Positions 1 through 7,187 of a DNA stretch of 64,000 nt are shown piece after piece. A model generated the notes under the pieces. It was not told the origin of the DNA, did not search any database, and was given only the letters and a program-made list of their open reading frames with translations. Made by a program: the position numbers and the translations under genes. The stretch is from Calothrix sp. NIES-2100. GTDB lineage: Bacteria > Cyanobacteriota > Cyanobacteriia > Cyanobacteriales > Nostocaceae. Numbering within the stretch: position 1 is the first letter of the stretch; every line of letters begins with the position of its first letter. The stretch lies in NCBI RefSeq assembly GCF_002368195.1, contig NZ_AP018178.1:7762645-7826644 (forward strand), in the 5' to 3' direction.

Positions 1-569
1 TGAGATAATAATTCTGGAAAGAATTCTTGAAAGTCATACTCCAAAGCATCGTAATTAGTGATAAGTTCACTAATAGCTGGAGTTAACATAAAAGGTCTAT
101 TGAGTCGTCGCGTCAGTCGTTTTGATATCCGCAACAGAACATTTTCTACACCAGCTATGTTAAGGTTTGCTCCTAACCAATCTTCAGCAGCTACGCGAGA
201 AATTACCTCTCTAACTATCAATGGTATCTGACCTTGATAGCCTCGAAATGAGTTATAAATTTCTGCTGTAAACTCATCAAGAGATACATGAGAATATGCT
301 GACCAATTTTTTGCTAAGAAATGGTCATAAAAAATATCTACGAGTACTCCAGAAAATCGCCTATAGCTAGAGTCAATGCGCTGTTTACTTCTTTGCACAA
401 CTATGTGATTGTCTGTAAAGCGATCAATTACTTGATGACAGGCAATTCCGCGTTGTATATAAGAGTTTAATTCCTGACGAGCCGAACCTTTAACAATATC
501 CGCTAGAAGATTACCTAGGCGACTCTCAACATTCGGTTCAGACAATAACAAGTGGGCTAACCAGTTCAT
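1..569 (-). CDS. ACP phosphodiesterase (DUF479 family), 3' end cut by window edge
   Basis: The reading frame starts at ATG 569 and stays open to base 1, giving about 189 residues without a stop, so the C-terminus lies outside the window. The start reads MNWLAHLLLSEPN, followed by GNLLADIVKG and HQVIDRFTDNH, which match the N-terminal pattern of acyl-carrier-protein phosphodiesterases (AcpH, DUF479). That family removes the 4'-phosphopantetheine arm from holo-ACP. Family members are about 190-200 residues, so only a few residues should be missing. The assignment rests on the conserved N-terminal half, and in many cyanobacteria the true substrate is untested. The gene is transcribed away from the rhomboid genes. 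Confidence 0.75.
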   Translation of the reverse strand, partial: MNWLAHLLLSEPNVESRLGNLLADIVKGSARQELNSYIQRGIACHQVIDRFTDNHIVVQRSKQRIDSSYRRFSGVLVDIFYDHFLAKNWSAYSHVSLDEFTAEIYNSFRGYQGQIPLIVREVISRVAAEDWLGANLNIAGVENVLLRISKRLTRRLNRPFMLTPAISELITNYDALEYDFQEFFPELLS

Positions 570-785
570 TATGGTAATGCATCTGCTTTTGTTGACGGTT
601 GACGGTTGACTGGGAGATTTTCACGCGCTGGTTATGTGATTTATCACATAAGAGGCTGTCTTGAAAATCAGGCAGAGGTAAACATTCTCACATTTCTCCG
701 TCATATCCAGCCATGAGGTAGAAGCGATTACTAGCAAAAACCAGTATTGTGAGCCTAGTTGCTGAGATATGAGGTATAAACGCCT

Positions 786-1508
786 GTGGTTCCAATTAGA
801 GATGATAATCCTACAGAAATCACACCTTATGTGACGTTTGGGCTAATTGCAATCAATGTTCTGGCTTTTATTTATGAAGCCAGTCTTCCCCCCCGCGCTT
901 TAGATGGGTTTTTACATTTAGCAGCGGTAGTTCCACAAGAACTTACCTTAAGTTTTGCTGGTGTATCTGTGCATCAACCTGTACCAGAGTGGGCTACTTT
1001 AATTACCTCACAATTTTTGCACGGTGGTTTATTACACCTAGCGGGAAATATGTTGTTTCTCTGGATTTTTGGGAACAATGTGGAAGATAAGCTAGGTCAT
1101 GTTAAATATCTGCTGTTCTATTTATCTTGCGGCATTTTGGCATCGCTGAGCCAATGGTACTTTTCCCAGAATTCTAACATTCCTTCTTTAGGAGCGAGTG
1201 GTGCGATCGCTGGTGTGATGGGAGCATACATTCTCCGCTTTCCCCAAGCCGAAATTCTTGGTGTCATACCTTTAGGGATTTTCTTCCCGACTTTCCGAGT
1301 TCCTGCATATTTCTTTTTAGGTTTCTGGTTTCTGCAACAAGCTTTTTATGGTGTCGCCAGTCTGGAAACACCTACCAACATCGGTATGGAAAGCGGTGGT
1401 ATTGCTTACTGGGCCCATGCTGGCGGTTTCCTATTTGGCGCAATTCTCGGCCCTATTTTGGGGCTATTTAGCGACAAGCCTAAATCAGGGATGAGGAACT
1501 GGGGATGA
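786..1508 (+). CDS. Rhomboid family intramembrane serine protease, copy 1
   Basis: A 240-residue polytopic membrane protein starting at GTG. It begins VPIRDDNPTEITPYVTFGLI, the usual cyanobacterial rhomboid opening, and carries the catalytic serine motif GASGAIAGVMGAY (about residues 136-148) and the histidine helix YWAHAGGFLFG (about 207-217). The segment FLHGGLLHLAGNMLFLWIFG is the conserved L1/TM2 region with the HxxxN signature. Rhomboids cleave single-pass substrates inside the membrane; the substrate here is unknown. The last residues (KPKSGMRNWG) run into a G-rich repeat and are probably not conserved. A second rhomboid gene follows 124 bp downstream, so this is a tandem duplicate pair. 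Confidence 0.9.
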   Translation: MVPIRDDNPTEITPYVTFGLIAINVLAFIYEASLPPRALDGFLHLAAVVPQELTLSFAGVSVHQPVPEWATLITSQFLHGGLLHLAGNMLFLWIFGNNVEDKLGHVKYLLFYLSCGILASLSQWYFSQNSNIPSLGASGAIAGVMGAYILRFPQAEILGVIPLGIFFPTFRVPAYFFLGFWFLQQAFYGVASLETPTNIGMESGGIAYWAHAGGFLFGAILGPILGLFSDKPKSGMRNWG

Positions 1509-1595
1509 GGGAAGGGGGACAAGGGAAAGGGGACAAGGGAAGGGGGACAAATGACCATTGACAAATGACAAATGACAAATGACCAGTGACTCAAG
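1508..1595. repeat. Low-complexity G-rich tract and heptanucleotide tandem repeat
   Basis: GGGGACAAGGGAA-type units are followed by several copies of the heptamer AAATGAC. This is a short tandemly repeated repeat of the type common between genes in Nostocales. It fills the gap between the two rhomboid genes and has no coding sense. Confidence 0.8.
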
Positions 1596-1632
1596 CTATA
1601 TTGCAAGTAATAAATAATTAGGAAAAACACCT

Positions 1633-2310
1633 GTGTTTCCTCTCTACGATGAAAATCCAACGCGCATCACCCCATATTTGACTTATGGGTTGATCGGGAT
1701 GAACATTTTAGTTTTTCTTCATGAACTCACCCTGCGTGGTGCAAGATTAGAGCAATTTTTTCAGCTATATGCAGTAGTACCACGAGAGTTAACTAGCAAC
1801 TTTGCCGGAGAATGGACGACGTTAATTACATCGCAATTCTTACACGGTGGCTGGTGGCATTTAATCTCGAATATGGTATTTCTTTGGGTTTTTGGTAACA
1901 ATATTGAAGACCGCTTAGGTCATCTGAAATATCTAGTTTTTTATTTGACTTGCGGTGCTTTAGCTGCTTTGTGCCAGTGGTTTATTGGGATGAATTCGGG
2001 GATACCTTCTTTGGGTGCAAGTGGTGCGATCGCGGGTGTTTTAGGTGCATACATTATCCGCTTCCCGCAAACTAGAGTCTTGACTTTAGTTTTCTTGGGA
2101 TTTTTCGTGACTACTATCAGAGTTCCAGCCATGATACTCATCGGGTTGTTCGTGGTGCAAAATCTCATCTCTGGTGTTGCTAGTTTGCAAACCGCAGCCA
2201 ATATGAGTGTGGAAACAGGCGGAGTTGCTTACTGGGCACATATTGGGGGTTTTGCTTTTGGGATGATTCTGGCTCCCTTATTTGGGTTGTTTAGGCGCGA
2301 TGAATATTAA
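1633..2310 (+). CDS. Rhomboid family intramembrane serine protease, copy 2
   Basis: A 225-residue polytopic protein starting at GTG and clearly paralogous to the preceding gene: PYLTYGLIGMNILVF, FLHGGWWHLISNMVFLWVFG, the serine motif GASGAIAGVLGAYI (about residues 131-144) and the histidine helix YWAHIGGFAFG (about 199-209). All rhomboid catalytic elements are present, so both copies should be active. It lacks a short insertion (about residues 58-68) found in copy 1, so the two may differ in the loop before TM2. Co-transcription with copy 1 is likely from orientation and spacing but is not shown. Confidence 0.9.
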   Translation: MFPLYDENPTRITPYLTYGLIGMNILVFLHELTLRGARLEQFFQLYAVVPRELTSNFAGEWTTLITSQFLHGGWWHLISNMVFLWVFGNNIEDRLGHLKYLVFYLTCGALAALCQWFIGMNSGIPSLGASGAIAGVLGAYIIRFPQTRVLTLVFLGFFVTTIRVPAMILIGLFVVQNLISGVASLQTAANMSVETGGVAYWAHIGGFAFGMILAPLFGLFRRDEY

Positions 2311-3319
2311 TTAGGGGTTAGGGGCTAGGGTGTGTTTTCAAACTCTTTTTTGGGAGAGTAGGTTGGGTTGAGGAACGAAACCCAACATTTTTCGGGTTTT
2401 GTTGGGTTTTCCTTAACTCAACCGTCTTGAAGTAAAACTTAAGTTCAGGTTAAATCAGATACGCCGGTAGGGGCACGGCAGTGCCCATTGGTGTCAACTT
2501 AAGTTAAAAGGCTTATCCCACAGGCATTTTACCCCACCCCTCAATCCCCTCCCCGTAAACGGGGAGGGGAGGTTTTGCGTCAGCAAAGCCGGGGTGGGGT
2601 GACGCGGATCATGATGTTAAGTGAGAGAATTCGCTCATCACGTCTTGGTAAGGGTTTCACGTTAAGTTGACACGTATGGCTTAAGAATTGCCCCTACATT
2701 TTTTTATTACTGTATAATTTGTAACTATGGGCAATTACATATTGACAATAAATACAAGATATGTGATATCAAAAACCACACCTATTCTAGGGGTTTAGCA
2801 CTGCGCTTTACCCTCAATAGCGCGGATCTATCTCCCATCAAAGGAATGATTCATCAAAGTGGGAAACTCTCGAATTTGGTAAATTCATATAATTATTAAT
2901 TTGCACAGTGCATAAGTCCTGATTATTTAATAAAAATGCTTTTTTAACCAAAAAATAGCCAATATGGCTGCCAAATTGACCAAAATTTTTATTTTAGCCA
3001 TAGATTATTTAAAACGATAATCTACAATAGTTTTGTCTGTAAATCGCTAATTGCATTAGGAGGATAAAGCTAGAATTACTATTTCTAGCTTGGTTCAAGA
3101 AATAATCTAACCTTGACTCCACAAGACTTTAATAATTCGTATTTCGTAATTACGAATTAATATAAGTCTTGAATTACAGCTTTCTCATAAATCAAACCAA
3201 ATGCCATTATTCGTCTGTAAATTAATGAGTGCAGGTTTCCTTTGCTCATTAATTTCAGCACAAGTTAAAATTCCCAATCGTCTCGTTCAACTCAAAAATT
3301 TAGAGGTGTTTATTTCAAG
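2311..3319. other. Long intergenic region with a MITE copy and short repeats
   Basis: About 1 kb without a convincing gene. It contains a GGTTGGGTTGAGG / CCCAACA repeat near 2360-2410, a MITE-like foldback element at 2486-2678, and an AT-rich stretch upstream of the bacteriocin-like gene. A direct or inverted ATTACGAATTA motif occurs near 3130-3160. No tRNA or other RNA gene was recognised. Confidence 0.6.
2486..2678. mobile_element. MITE-like foldback element, copy 1
   Basis: The 193-bp element is bounded by inverted termini, CATTGGTGTCAACTTAA on the left and TTAAGTTGACACGTATG on the right (imperfect at the tip). Inside, nested palindromes are visible: ACCCCACCCC pairs with GGGGTGGGGT, and CCCCTCCCCGT pairs with ACGGGGAGGGG. 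A second copy with the same ends and the same inner palindromes lies at 41881-42074. No open reading frame is present, so it would need a transposase in trans. The left flank contains the common GGGGCACGGCAGTGCC repeat. Confidence 0.8.
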
Positions 3320-3631
3320 ATGGCTATGATTACAATCTCTGATTTGTCTGCTGCTGATGCTAATTTATTCACCCATGCAGAACCAGAAACAGGAATTACT
3401 ATATCTGAATTATCAAAAACAGATATGGCTCAAATTTATGGAGGTAAAAGCCTACCTGGTGAATGCAGTATCGGCACATTAGCAGGCGCTGCTGCTGGTG
3501 GCGCTGCTGCTGGTGCATGGGCTGGCGCTGCTGGTGGCGCTTTAGGTGCTTTAGGGGGAGCTGTTGCTGGTGCTGCACTTGGTGGATTTGGTGCTGCATT
3601 TGGGTGTGCAGTCGCCATTCGCCTTCAGTAG
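3320..3631 (+). CDS. Double-glycine-leader bacteriocin-like precursor peptide
   Basis: A 103-residue peptide with a leader and core plan. The leader (residues 1-42) is acidic and polar and ends in SKTDMAQIYGG, a double-glycine processing site. The core (residues 43-103) starts KSLPGECSIGTLAG and continues as a glycine/alanine-rich hydrophobic stretch full of GxxxG spacing, with cysteines at about residues 49 and 95. This matches class II bacteriocin or microcin-type precursors that C39-peptidase ABC exporters cleave and export. Such an exporter is encoded at 61612-63873, but no modification or immunity gene adjoins this gene. A strong terminator follows at 3667-3698, so it is probably transcribed alone. 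The target and activity are unknown. Confidence 0.75.
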   Translation: MAMITISDLSAADANLFTHAEPETGITISELSKTDMAQIYGGKSLPGECSIGTLAGAAAGGAAAGAWAGAAGGALGALGGAVAGAALGGFGAAFGCAVAIRLQ

Positions 3632-3666
3632 TAGCTAATCATGATTAGCTATTAGTTCTGATAAAC

Positions 3667-3698
3667 AAAAAGGCGTGAGGTTTTTCCCACGCCTTTTT
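3667..3698 (+). terminator. Rho-independent terminator after the precursor peptide gene
   Basis: The 11-bp arms AAAAAGGCGTG and CACGCCTTTTT close a short loop, and the right arm ends in a T-run. The hairpin is A-rich on the left, so it could also serve the convergent minus-strand gene at 3757-3909. Confidence 0.85.
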
Positions 3699-3756
3699 CT
3701 GATTCATTTATGAAGTTGTTACGTGAATTTATCTATGATTGATTAGTATAGAGCTT

Positions 3757-3909
3757 CTACCAAATATCTGCCATACCTTTTTTGTAAGGATCGCCTGTAA
3801 ATGGTTGTACACCAATCACAGGGTAAGCATCATCATTAGGACCAAAAATCCGCATTACGGCTTCAGAAATATACTGAGTTATGTTAGCAATGATTCTGGT
3901 AATAGCCAT
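3757..3909 (-). CDS. Small 50-residue protein of unknown function
   Basis: ATG at 3909 is preceded on the minus strand by an AGAGG ribosome-binding-like sequence, and the frame ends at TAG 3757. The protein begins MAITRIIANITQYISEAV and continues RIFGPNDDAYP, then VIGVQPFTGDPYKKG, and ends MADIW. It has an amphipathic N-terminal helix followed by a Gly/Pro-rich segment that looks like a conserved motif rather than random translation. I do not recognise a named family. It lies convergent to the bacteriocin-like gene, sharing the terminator between them. The ordered composition and the ribosome-binding site make it a credible gene; its function is not assigned. Confidence 0.6.
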   Translation of the reverse strand: MAITRIIANITQYISEAVMRIFGPNDDAYPVIGVQPFTGDPYKKGMADIW

Positions 3910-4294
3910 AATCTTAGACCTCTTTTTACGAGTTGCTTTAATTGCTGATGTCTATACTTTAATTCTGATATTCTGTCTTTGCTTAAAACCTCAATATATC
4001 AACAATTTCTGCAATGCTTTTTCAGATATGTTTGCAATACTTTAGCTTGTTTGCAGGTTGAACTTCTCTGTTTGATTCTAATTGTAAATCAGCTATCTCT
4101 CAAACCCTGCTTTGACAAAGCAATTGGTAATTTATGCATACAATCTATCGTTACATTTCATTATACTTCTGGCAAGTAACTGGCTTTATTATTAGCTATA
4201 ACTATTAAAAAATATTAAATAAATTTTGAAAATTAGATTAATTGCCGGGAAAGCTGAGGTTTTATGGCAATTAATTGCAGAAATTACTCAAGAC
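3910..4294. other. AT-rich intergenic region upstream of the NAD cluster
   Basis: This stretch of about 380 bp separates the small minus-strand gene from the pncB promoter. It should contain the promoter of the 50-residue gene. Short open frames here look random in composition, and I see no repeat or RNA gene. Confidence 0.5.
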
Positions 4295-4329
4295 TTGACA
4301 TTATTTATGGTAAAATCTACCATAAATAA
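4295..4329 (+). promoter_or_regulatory. pncB promoter overlapped by a palindrome, candidate NrtR operator
   Basis: TTGACA at 4295-4300 and TACCAT at 4318-4323, 17 bp apart, form a plausible sigma-70 promoter. The inverted repeat TTATTTATGGTA (4301-4312) / TACCATAAATAA (4318-4329), with a 5-bp centre, fills the spacer and covers the -10 box, so a bound protein would block polymerase. The downstream cluster encodes an NrtR-like regulator, the obvious candidate binder. The palindrome is seen directly; its ligand is inferred. Confidence 0.65.
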
Positions 4330-4358
4330 AACAAACATTCTTTTAAGGACGCTCCGGA

Positions 4359-5783
4359 ATGACTACTTTCCCGGACTTAGAGAGATATGCAAACAGTCAA
4401 CAACAGCAAAATAGCCTTAACCAGGAACTGAATATTGCTGCTGTTGATTACAGCCTACTGACTGATCTTTACCAGCTAACAATGGCGGCTTGTTACACAG
4501 GTGAAGGTATAGAACAAAAACAAGCTAGCTTTGAGTTATTTGTCCGGCGGTTACCAGAGGGTTTTGGCTATTTAATCGCTATGGGGCTAGCCCAAGCCTT
4601 AGAATATTTGCAAAAATTGCGTTTTAGTCAGTCTCAGATAGCAGCTTTGCAAAGTACTGGGATTTTTACTCATGCTAGCGATCGCTTTTGGTCATTGCTA
4701 GCTGATGGGTGTTTTACTGGTGATGTGTGGGCTGTACCGGAAGGAACAGCAGTGTTTGCCAATCAGCCATTGTTGCGGATTGAAGCACCACTTTGGCAAG
4801 CACAATTAGTAGAAACTTACCTATTAAATACGATTAATTATCAAACCTTAATAGCTAGCAAAGCCGCCAGAATCAGGGATGTAGCCGGAGAACAAGCCAC
4901 ACTTTTAGAATTTGGCACAAGAAGAGCATTTAGCCCCCAAGGTTCATTGTGGGCGGCGCGGGCGGCGTTAGCCGGGGGATTAGATTCGACATCCAATGTG
5001 TTAGCCGCGCTACAACTCAATCAAAAGCCAAGTGGTACTATGGCTCACGCCTTGGTGATGGCACTGTCAGCAATCGAAGGTACTGAAACCCAAGCTTTTA
5101 GCGCCTTTCATCGGTATTTTCCGGGTGCTACGTTGTTGATTGATACTTACGATACCATCGCCGCTGCCCAACGGTTAGCCGAAAAAGTAAATTCCGGGGA
5201 AATGCATTTGACTGGAGTCAGGTTAGATTCTGGAGATTTGGTGAGTTTGTCAAAAGAAGTGCGATCGCTCCTTCCTAGTGTGACAATTTTTGCTAGTGGC
5301 GATTTAGACGAGTGGGAAATTGCCAGACTCAAAGCCGCTGGTGCGCAAATTGATGGCTATGGATTAGGTACAAAGCTAGTTACCGGTACGCCTGTCAATG
5401 GAGTTTATAAACTTGTGGAAATTGATGGTATTCCTGTGATGAAAGAATCGCGGGACAAAGCTACCTATCCGGGACGCAAGCAAATATTTCGCTCTTTCGC
5501 TGGCGGAACAATCAAGGTAGATAGGTTGGGATTAGCAACGGAAAGTCCTGTAGGGGAAGAACCGCTGCTGCAACTGGTAATGAAAGCCGGGAAACAACAA
5601 AAACCACTAGAATCTATAGAGAGAATACGTCAGCGTACTGCTGCATCTGTCGCTAGTTTACCAGAGGAAACACGGCGATTAAATCATCCTGTATCGGTGA
5701 AGGTGGAAATTTCTGCCGCGTTGCAAGAGTTGACACAAGAGACTAAAAAACGAACCGCAGAGGCGCAGAGGGCACAGAGATGA
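4359..5783 (+). CDS. pncB: Nicotinate phosphoribosyltransferase
   Basis: A 474-residue enzyme that joins nicotinate to PRPP, giving nicotinate mononucleotide in the Preiss-Handler NAD salvage pathway. Recognisable stretches are LLTDLYQLTMAACY (about residues 34-47), EFGTRRAFSPQGSLWAARAAL (about 182-202), GTMAHALVMA, LIDTYDT and VRLDSGDLVSLSKEVR (about 288-303), all typical of the NAPRTase family. The ATG follows an AAGGA sequence. It is the first gene of a four-gene NAD cluster, and its stop overlaps the nadD start by four bases. The extreme C-terminus (KKRTAEAQRAQR) is encoded by a dispersed GCAGAGGCGCAGAGG repeat and is probably an accidental extension. Confidence 0.93.
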   Translation: MTTFPDLERYANSQQQQNSLNQELNIAAVDYSLLTDLYQLTMAACYTGEGIEQKQASFELFVRRLPEGFGYLIAMGLAQALEYLQKLRFSQSQIAALQSTGIFTHASDRFWSLLADGCFTGDVWAVPEGTAVFANQPLLRIEAPLWQAQLVETYLLNTINYQTLIASKAARIRDVAGEQATLLEFGTRRAFSPQGSLWAARAALAGGLDSTSNVLAALQLNQKPSGTMAHALVMALSAIEGTETQAFSAFHRYFPGATLLIDTYDTIAAAQRLAEKVNSGEMHLTGVRLDSGDLVSLSKEVRSLLPSVTIFASGDLDEWEIARLKAAGAQIDGYGLGTKLVTGTPVNGVYKLVEIDGIPVMKESRDKATYPGRKQIFRSFAGGTIKVDRLGLATESPVGEEPLLQLVMKAGKQQKPLESIERIRQRTAASVASLPEETRRLNHPVSVKVEISAALQELTQETKKRTAEAQRAQR

Positions 5784-6382
5784 AGAGAATTGCTTTGTTT
5801 GGTACTAGTGCCGATCCACCAACTGCTGGGCATCAGGCGATTTTGAGTTGGTTGTCTGAGCGTTATGATTGGGTAGCGGTTTGGGCGGCGGATAATCCTT
5901 TTAAATCCCATCAAACAGCATTAGTACATCGGGCGGCGATGCTACGATTGTTGATTGCGGATATCCCGACATCACGGCAGAATATTGCTTTAGAACAGGA
6001 ATTAAGTAGCTACCGCACCCTGGAAACTTTAGAAAAAGCCAAAGTGCGTTGGGGAGAAGAGACTGAATATACCTTAGTGATTGGTTCCGATTTGCTCAAC
6101 CAGCTACCCCGGTGGTATCAAGTTGAAGATTTGTTGCGGCAAGTGCAATTATTAGTAGTGCCGCGACCGGGATATGCGATAGATGAGTCTAGTTTAGAGG
6201 GAGTGCAAAAGCTAGGCGGGAAAATTGCGATCGCCAGCTTGACTGGACTAGATATTTCCTCCACAGCCTACCGCGAACATGGAGATTCCCATGCCCTCAC
6301 CCCCCCTATTGTTGCCTATATTCATCGAGAGCATTTGTACAAATGCCAGGACGCAACCACAAAAAGTTTCCAACTCCGGTAA
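5780..6382 (+). CDS. nadD: Nicotinate-nucleotide adenylyltransferase
   Basis: A 200-residue nucleotidyltransferase that converts nicotinate mononucleotide and ATP to deamido-NAD. The N-terminal GTSADPPTAGHQAIL is the family's GxFDPxHxGH-type phosphate-binding motif, and DISSTAYREHG (about residues 157-167) is the ISSTxxR signature. The middle segment YTLVIGSDLLNQLPRWYQ also fits NadD. The start overlaps the pncB stop (ATGA), which suggests translational coupling. The 3' end overlaps the next gene by 40 bp. The reaction directly follows that of pncB, so the order of genes mirrors the pathway. Confidence 0.9.
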   Translation: MKRIALFGTSADPPTAGHQAILSWLSERYDWVAVWAADNPFKSHQTALVHRAAMLRLLIADIPTSRQNIALEQELSSYRTLETLEKAKVRWGEETEYTLVIGSDLLNQLPRWYQVEDLLRQVQLLVVPRPGYAIDESSLEGVQKLGGKIAIASLTGLDISSTAYREHGDSHALTPPIVAYIHREHLYKCQDATTKSFQLR

Positions 6383-7089
6383 ATCAACAACCTTTGGCTG
6401 ATTTTAAAGTTGGTGTTGATAATGTAATTTTTTCTGTAGATACTGCCCAAAATCGACTGCTCGTGCTGTTGATTATGCGTCAGCAAGAACCATTTTTAAA
6501 TTTTTGGAGTCTTCCTGGTACTTTGGTGCGTCAAGGAGAATCTTTAGAAGATGCTGCCTATCGGATTATGGCTGAAAAAATTAGAGTGAACAATCTCTAT
6601 TTAGAACAGTTATATACCTTTGGCGGCCCCAATCGCGACCCACGAGAAAGCACTGATAGTTATGGTGTCCGTTATCTCTCCGTGAGTTACTTTGCCCTAG
6701 TGCGGTTTGAAGAAGCAGAATTAATTGCTGATGGCGTTACGGGCATAGCTTGGTATCCAGTGAAACAATTGCCCCAATTAGCGTTTGACCATAATCAAAT
6801 TTTGGCTTACGGACACAGGCGTTTGCGTAATAAGTTGGAGTATAGCCCGGTGGCTTTTGAAGTTTTACCAGAGATGTTTACTTTAAATGATTTATATCAG
6901 TTGTACACCACAGTTTTAGGCGAAAACTTCAGTGATTATTCTAATTTTCGCTCCCGTCTACTCAAGTTAGGTTTTTTGTGCGATACCGGAATTAAGGTAT
7001 CCCGTGGTGCAGGTCGTCCCGCTAGTTTGTATAAATTTGACGCTGAGGCTTTTGCCCCCTTTAAGGATAAGCCTTTGGTATTTATTTAA
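6343..7089 (+). CDS. nrtR: NrtR-type Nudix-domain transcriptional regulator
   Basis: A 248-residue protein with a Nudix-like N-terminal domain (about residues 20-155) and a C-terminal winged-helix region (about 165-240, ending in SRGAGRPASLYKF). The Nudix box region reads GESLEDAAYRIMAEKIRV. The REUXEE part of the box is degenerate (RIMAEK), so pyrophosphatase activity is probably lost, as in NrtR repressors, which sense ADP-ribose and control NAD genes. Its place between nadD and nadE supports that role. The candidate operator is the palindrome at 4301-4329. The start overlaps nadD by 40 bp; no better start was found. An active Nudix hydrolase remains the alternative. Confidence 0.8.
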   Translation: MPGRNHKKFPTPVNQQPLADFKVGVDNVIFSVDTAQNRLLVLLIMRQQEPFLNFWSLPGTLVRQGESLEDAAYRIMAEKIRVNNLYLEQLYTFGGPNRDPRESTDSYGVRYLSVSYFALVRFEEAELIADGVTGIAWYPVKQLPQLAFDHNQILAYGHRRLRNKLEYSPVAFEVLPEMFTLNDLYQLYTTVLGENFSDYSNFRSRLLKLGFLCDTGIKVSRGAGRPASLYKFDAEAFAPFKDKPLVFI

Positions 7090-7125
7090 CTGCAAAGTCC
7101 ATAGTCAAAAGTCAAAAGTCCATAG

Positions 7126-7187
7126 TCAACTGACAACTGACAACTGACAATTGACAACTGACAACTGACAACTGACAACTGACAAAT
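7126..7187. repeat. Heptanucleotide tandem repeat abutting the nadE start
   Basis: Repeated AACTGAC heptamers (about eight, with one variant AATTGAC) run right up to the nadE ATG. They occupy the place where a Shine-Dalgarno sequence would sit, and none is visible. The repeat belongs to the short tandemly repeated repeats known from heterocystous cyanobacteria. Confidence 0.85.
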
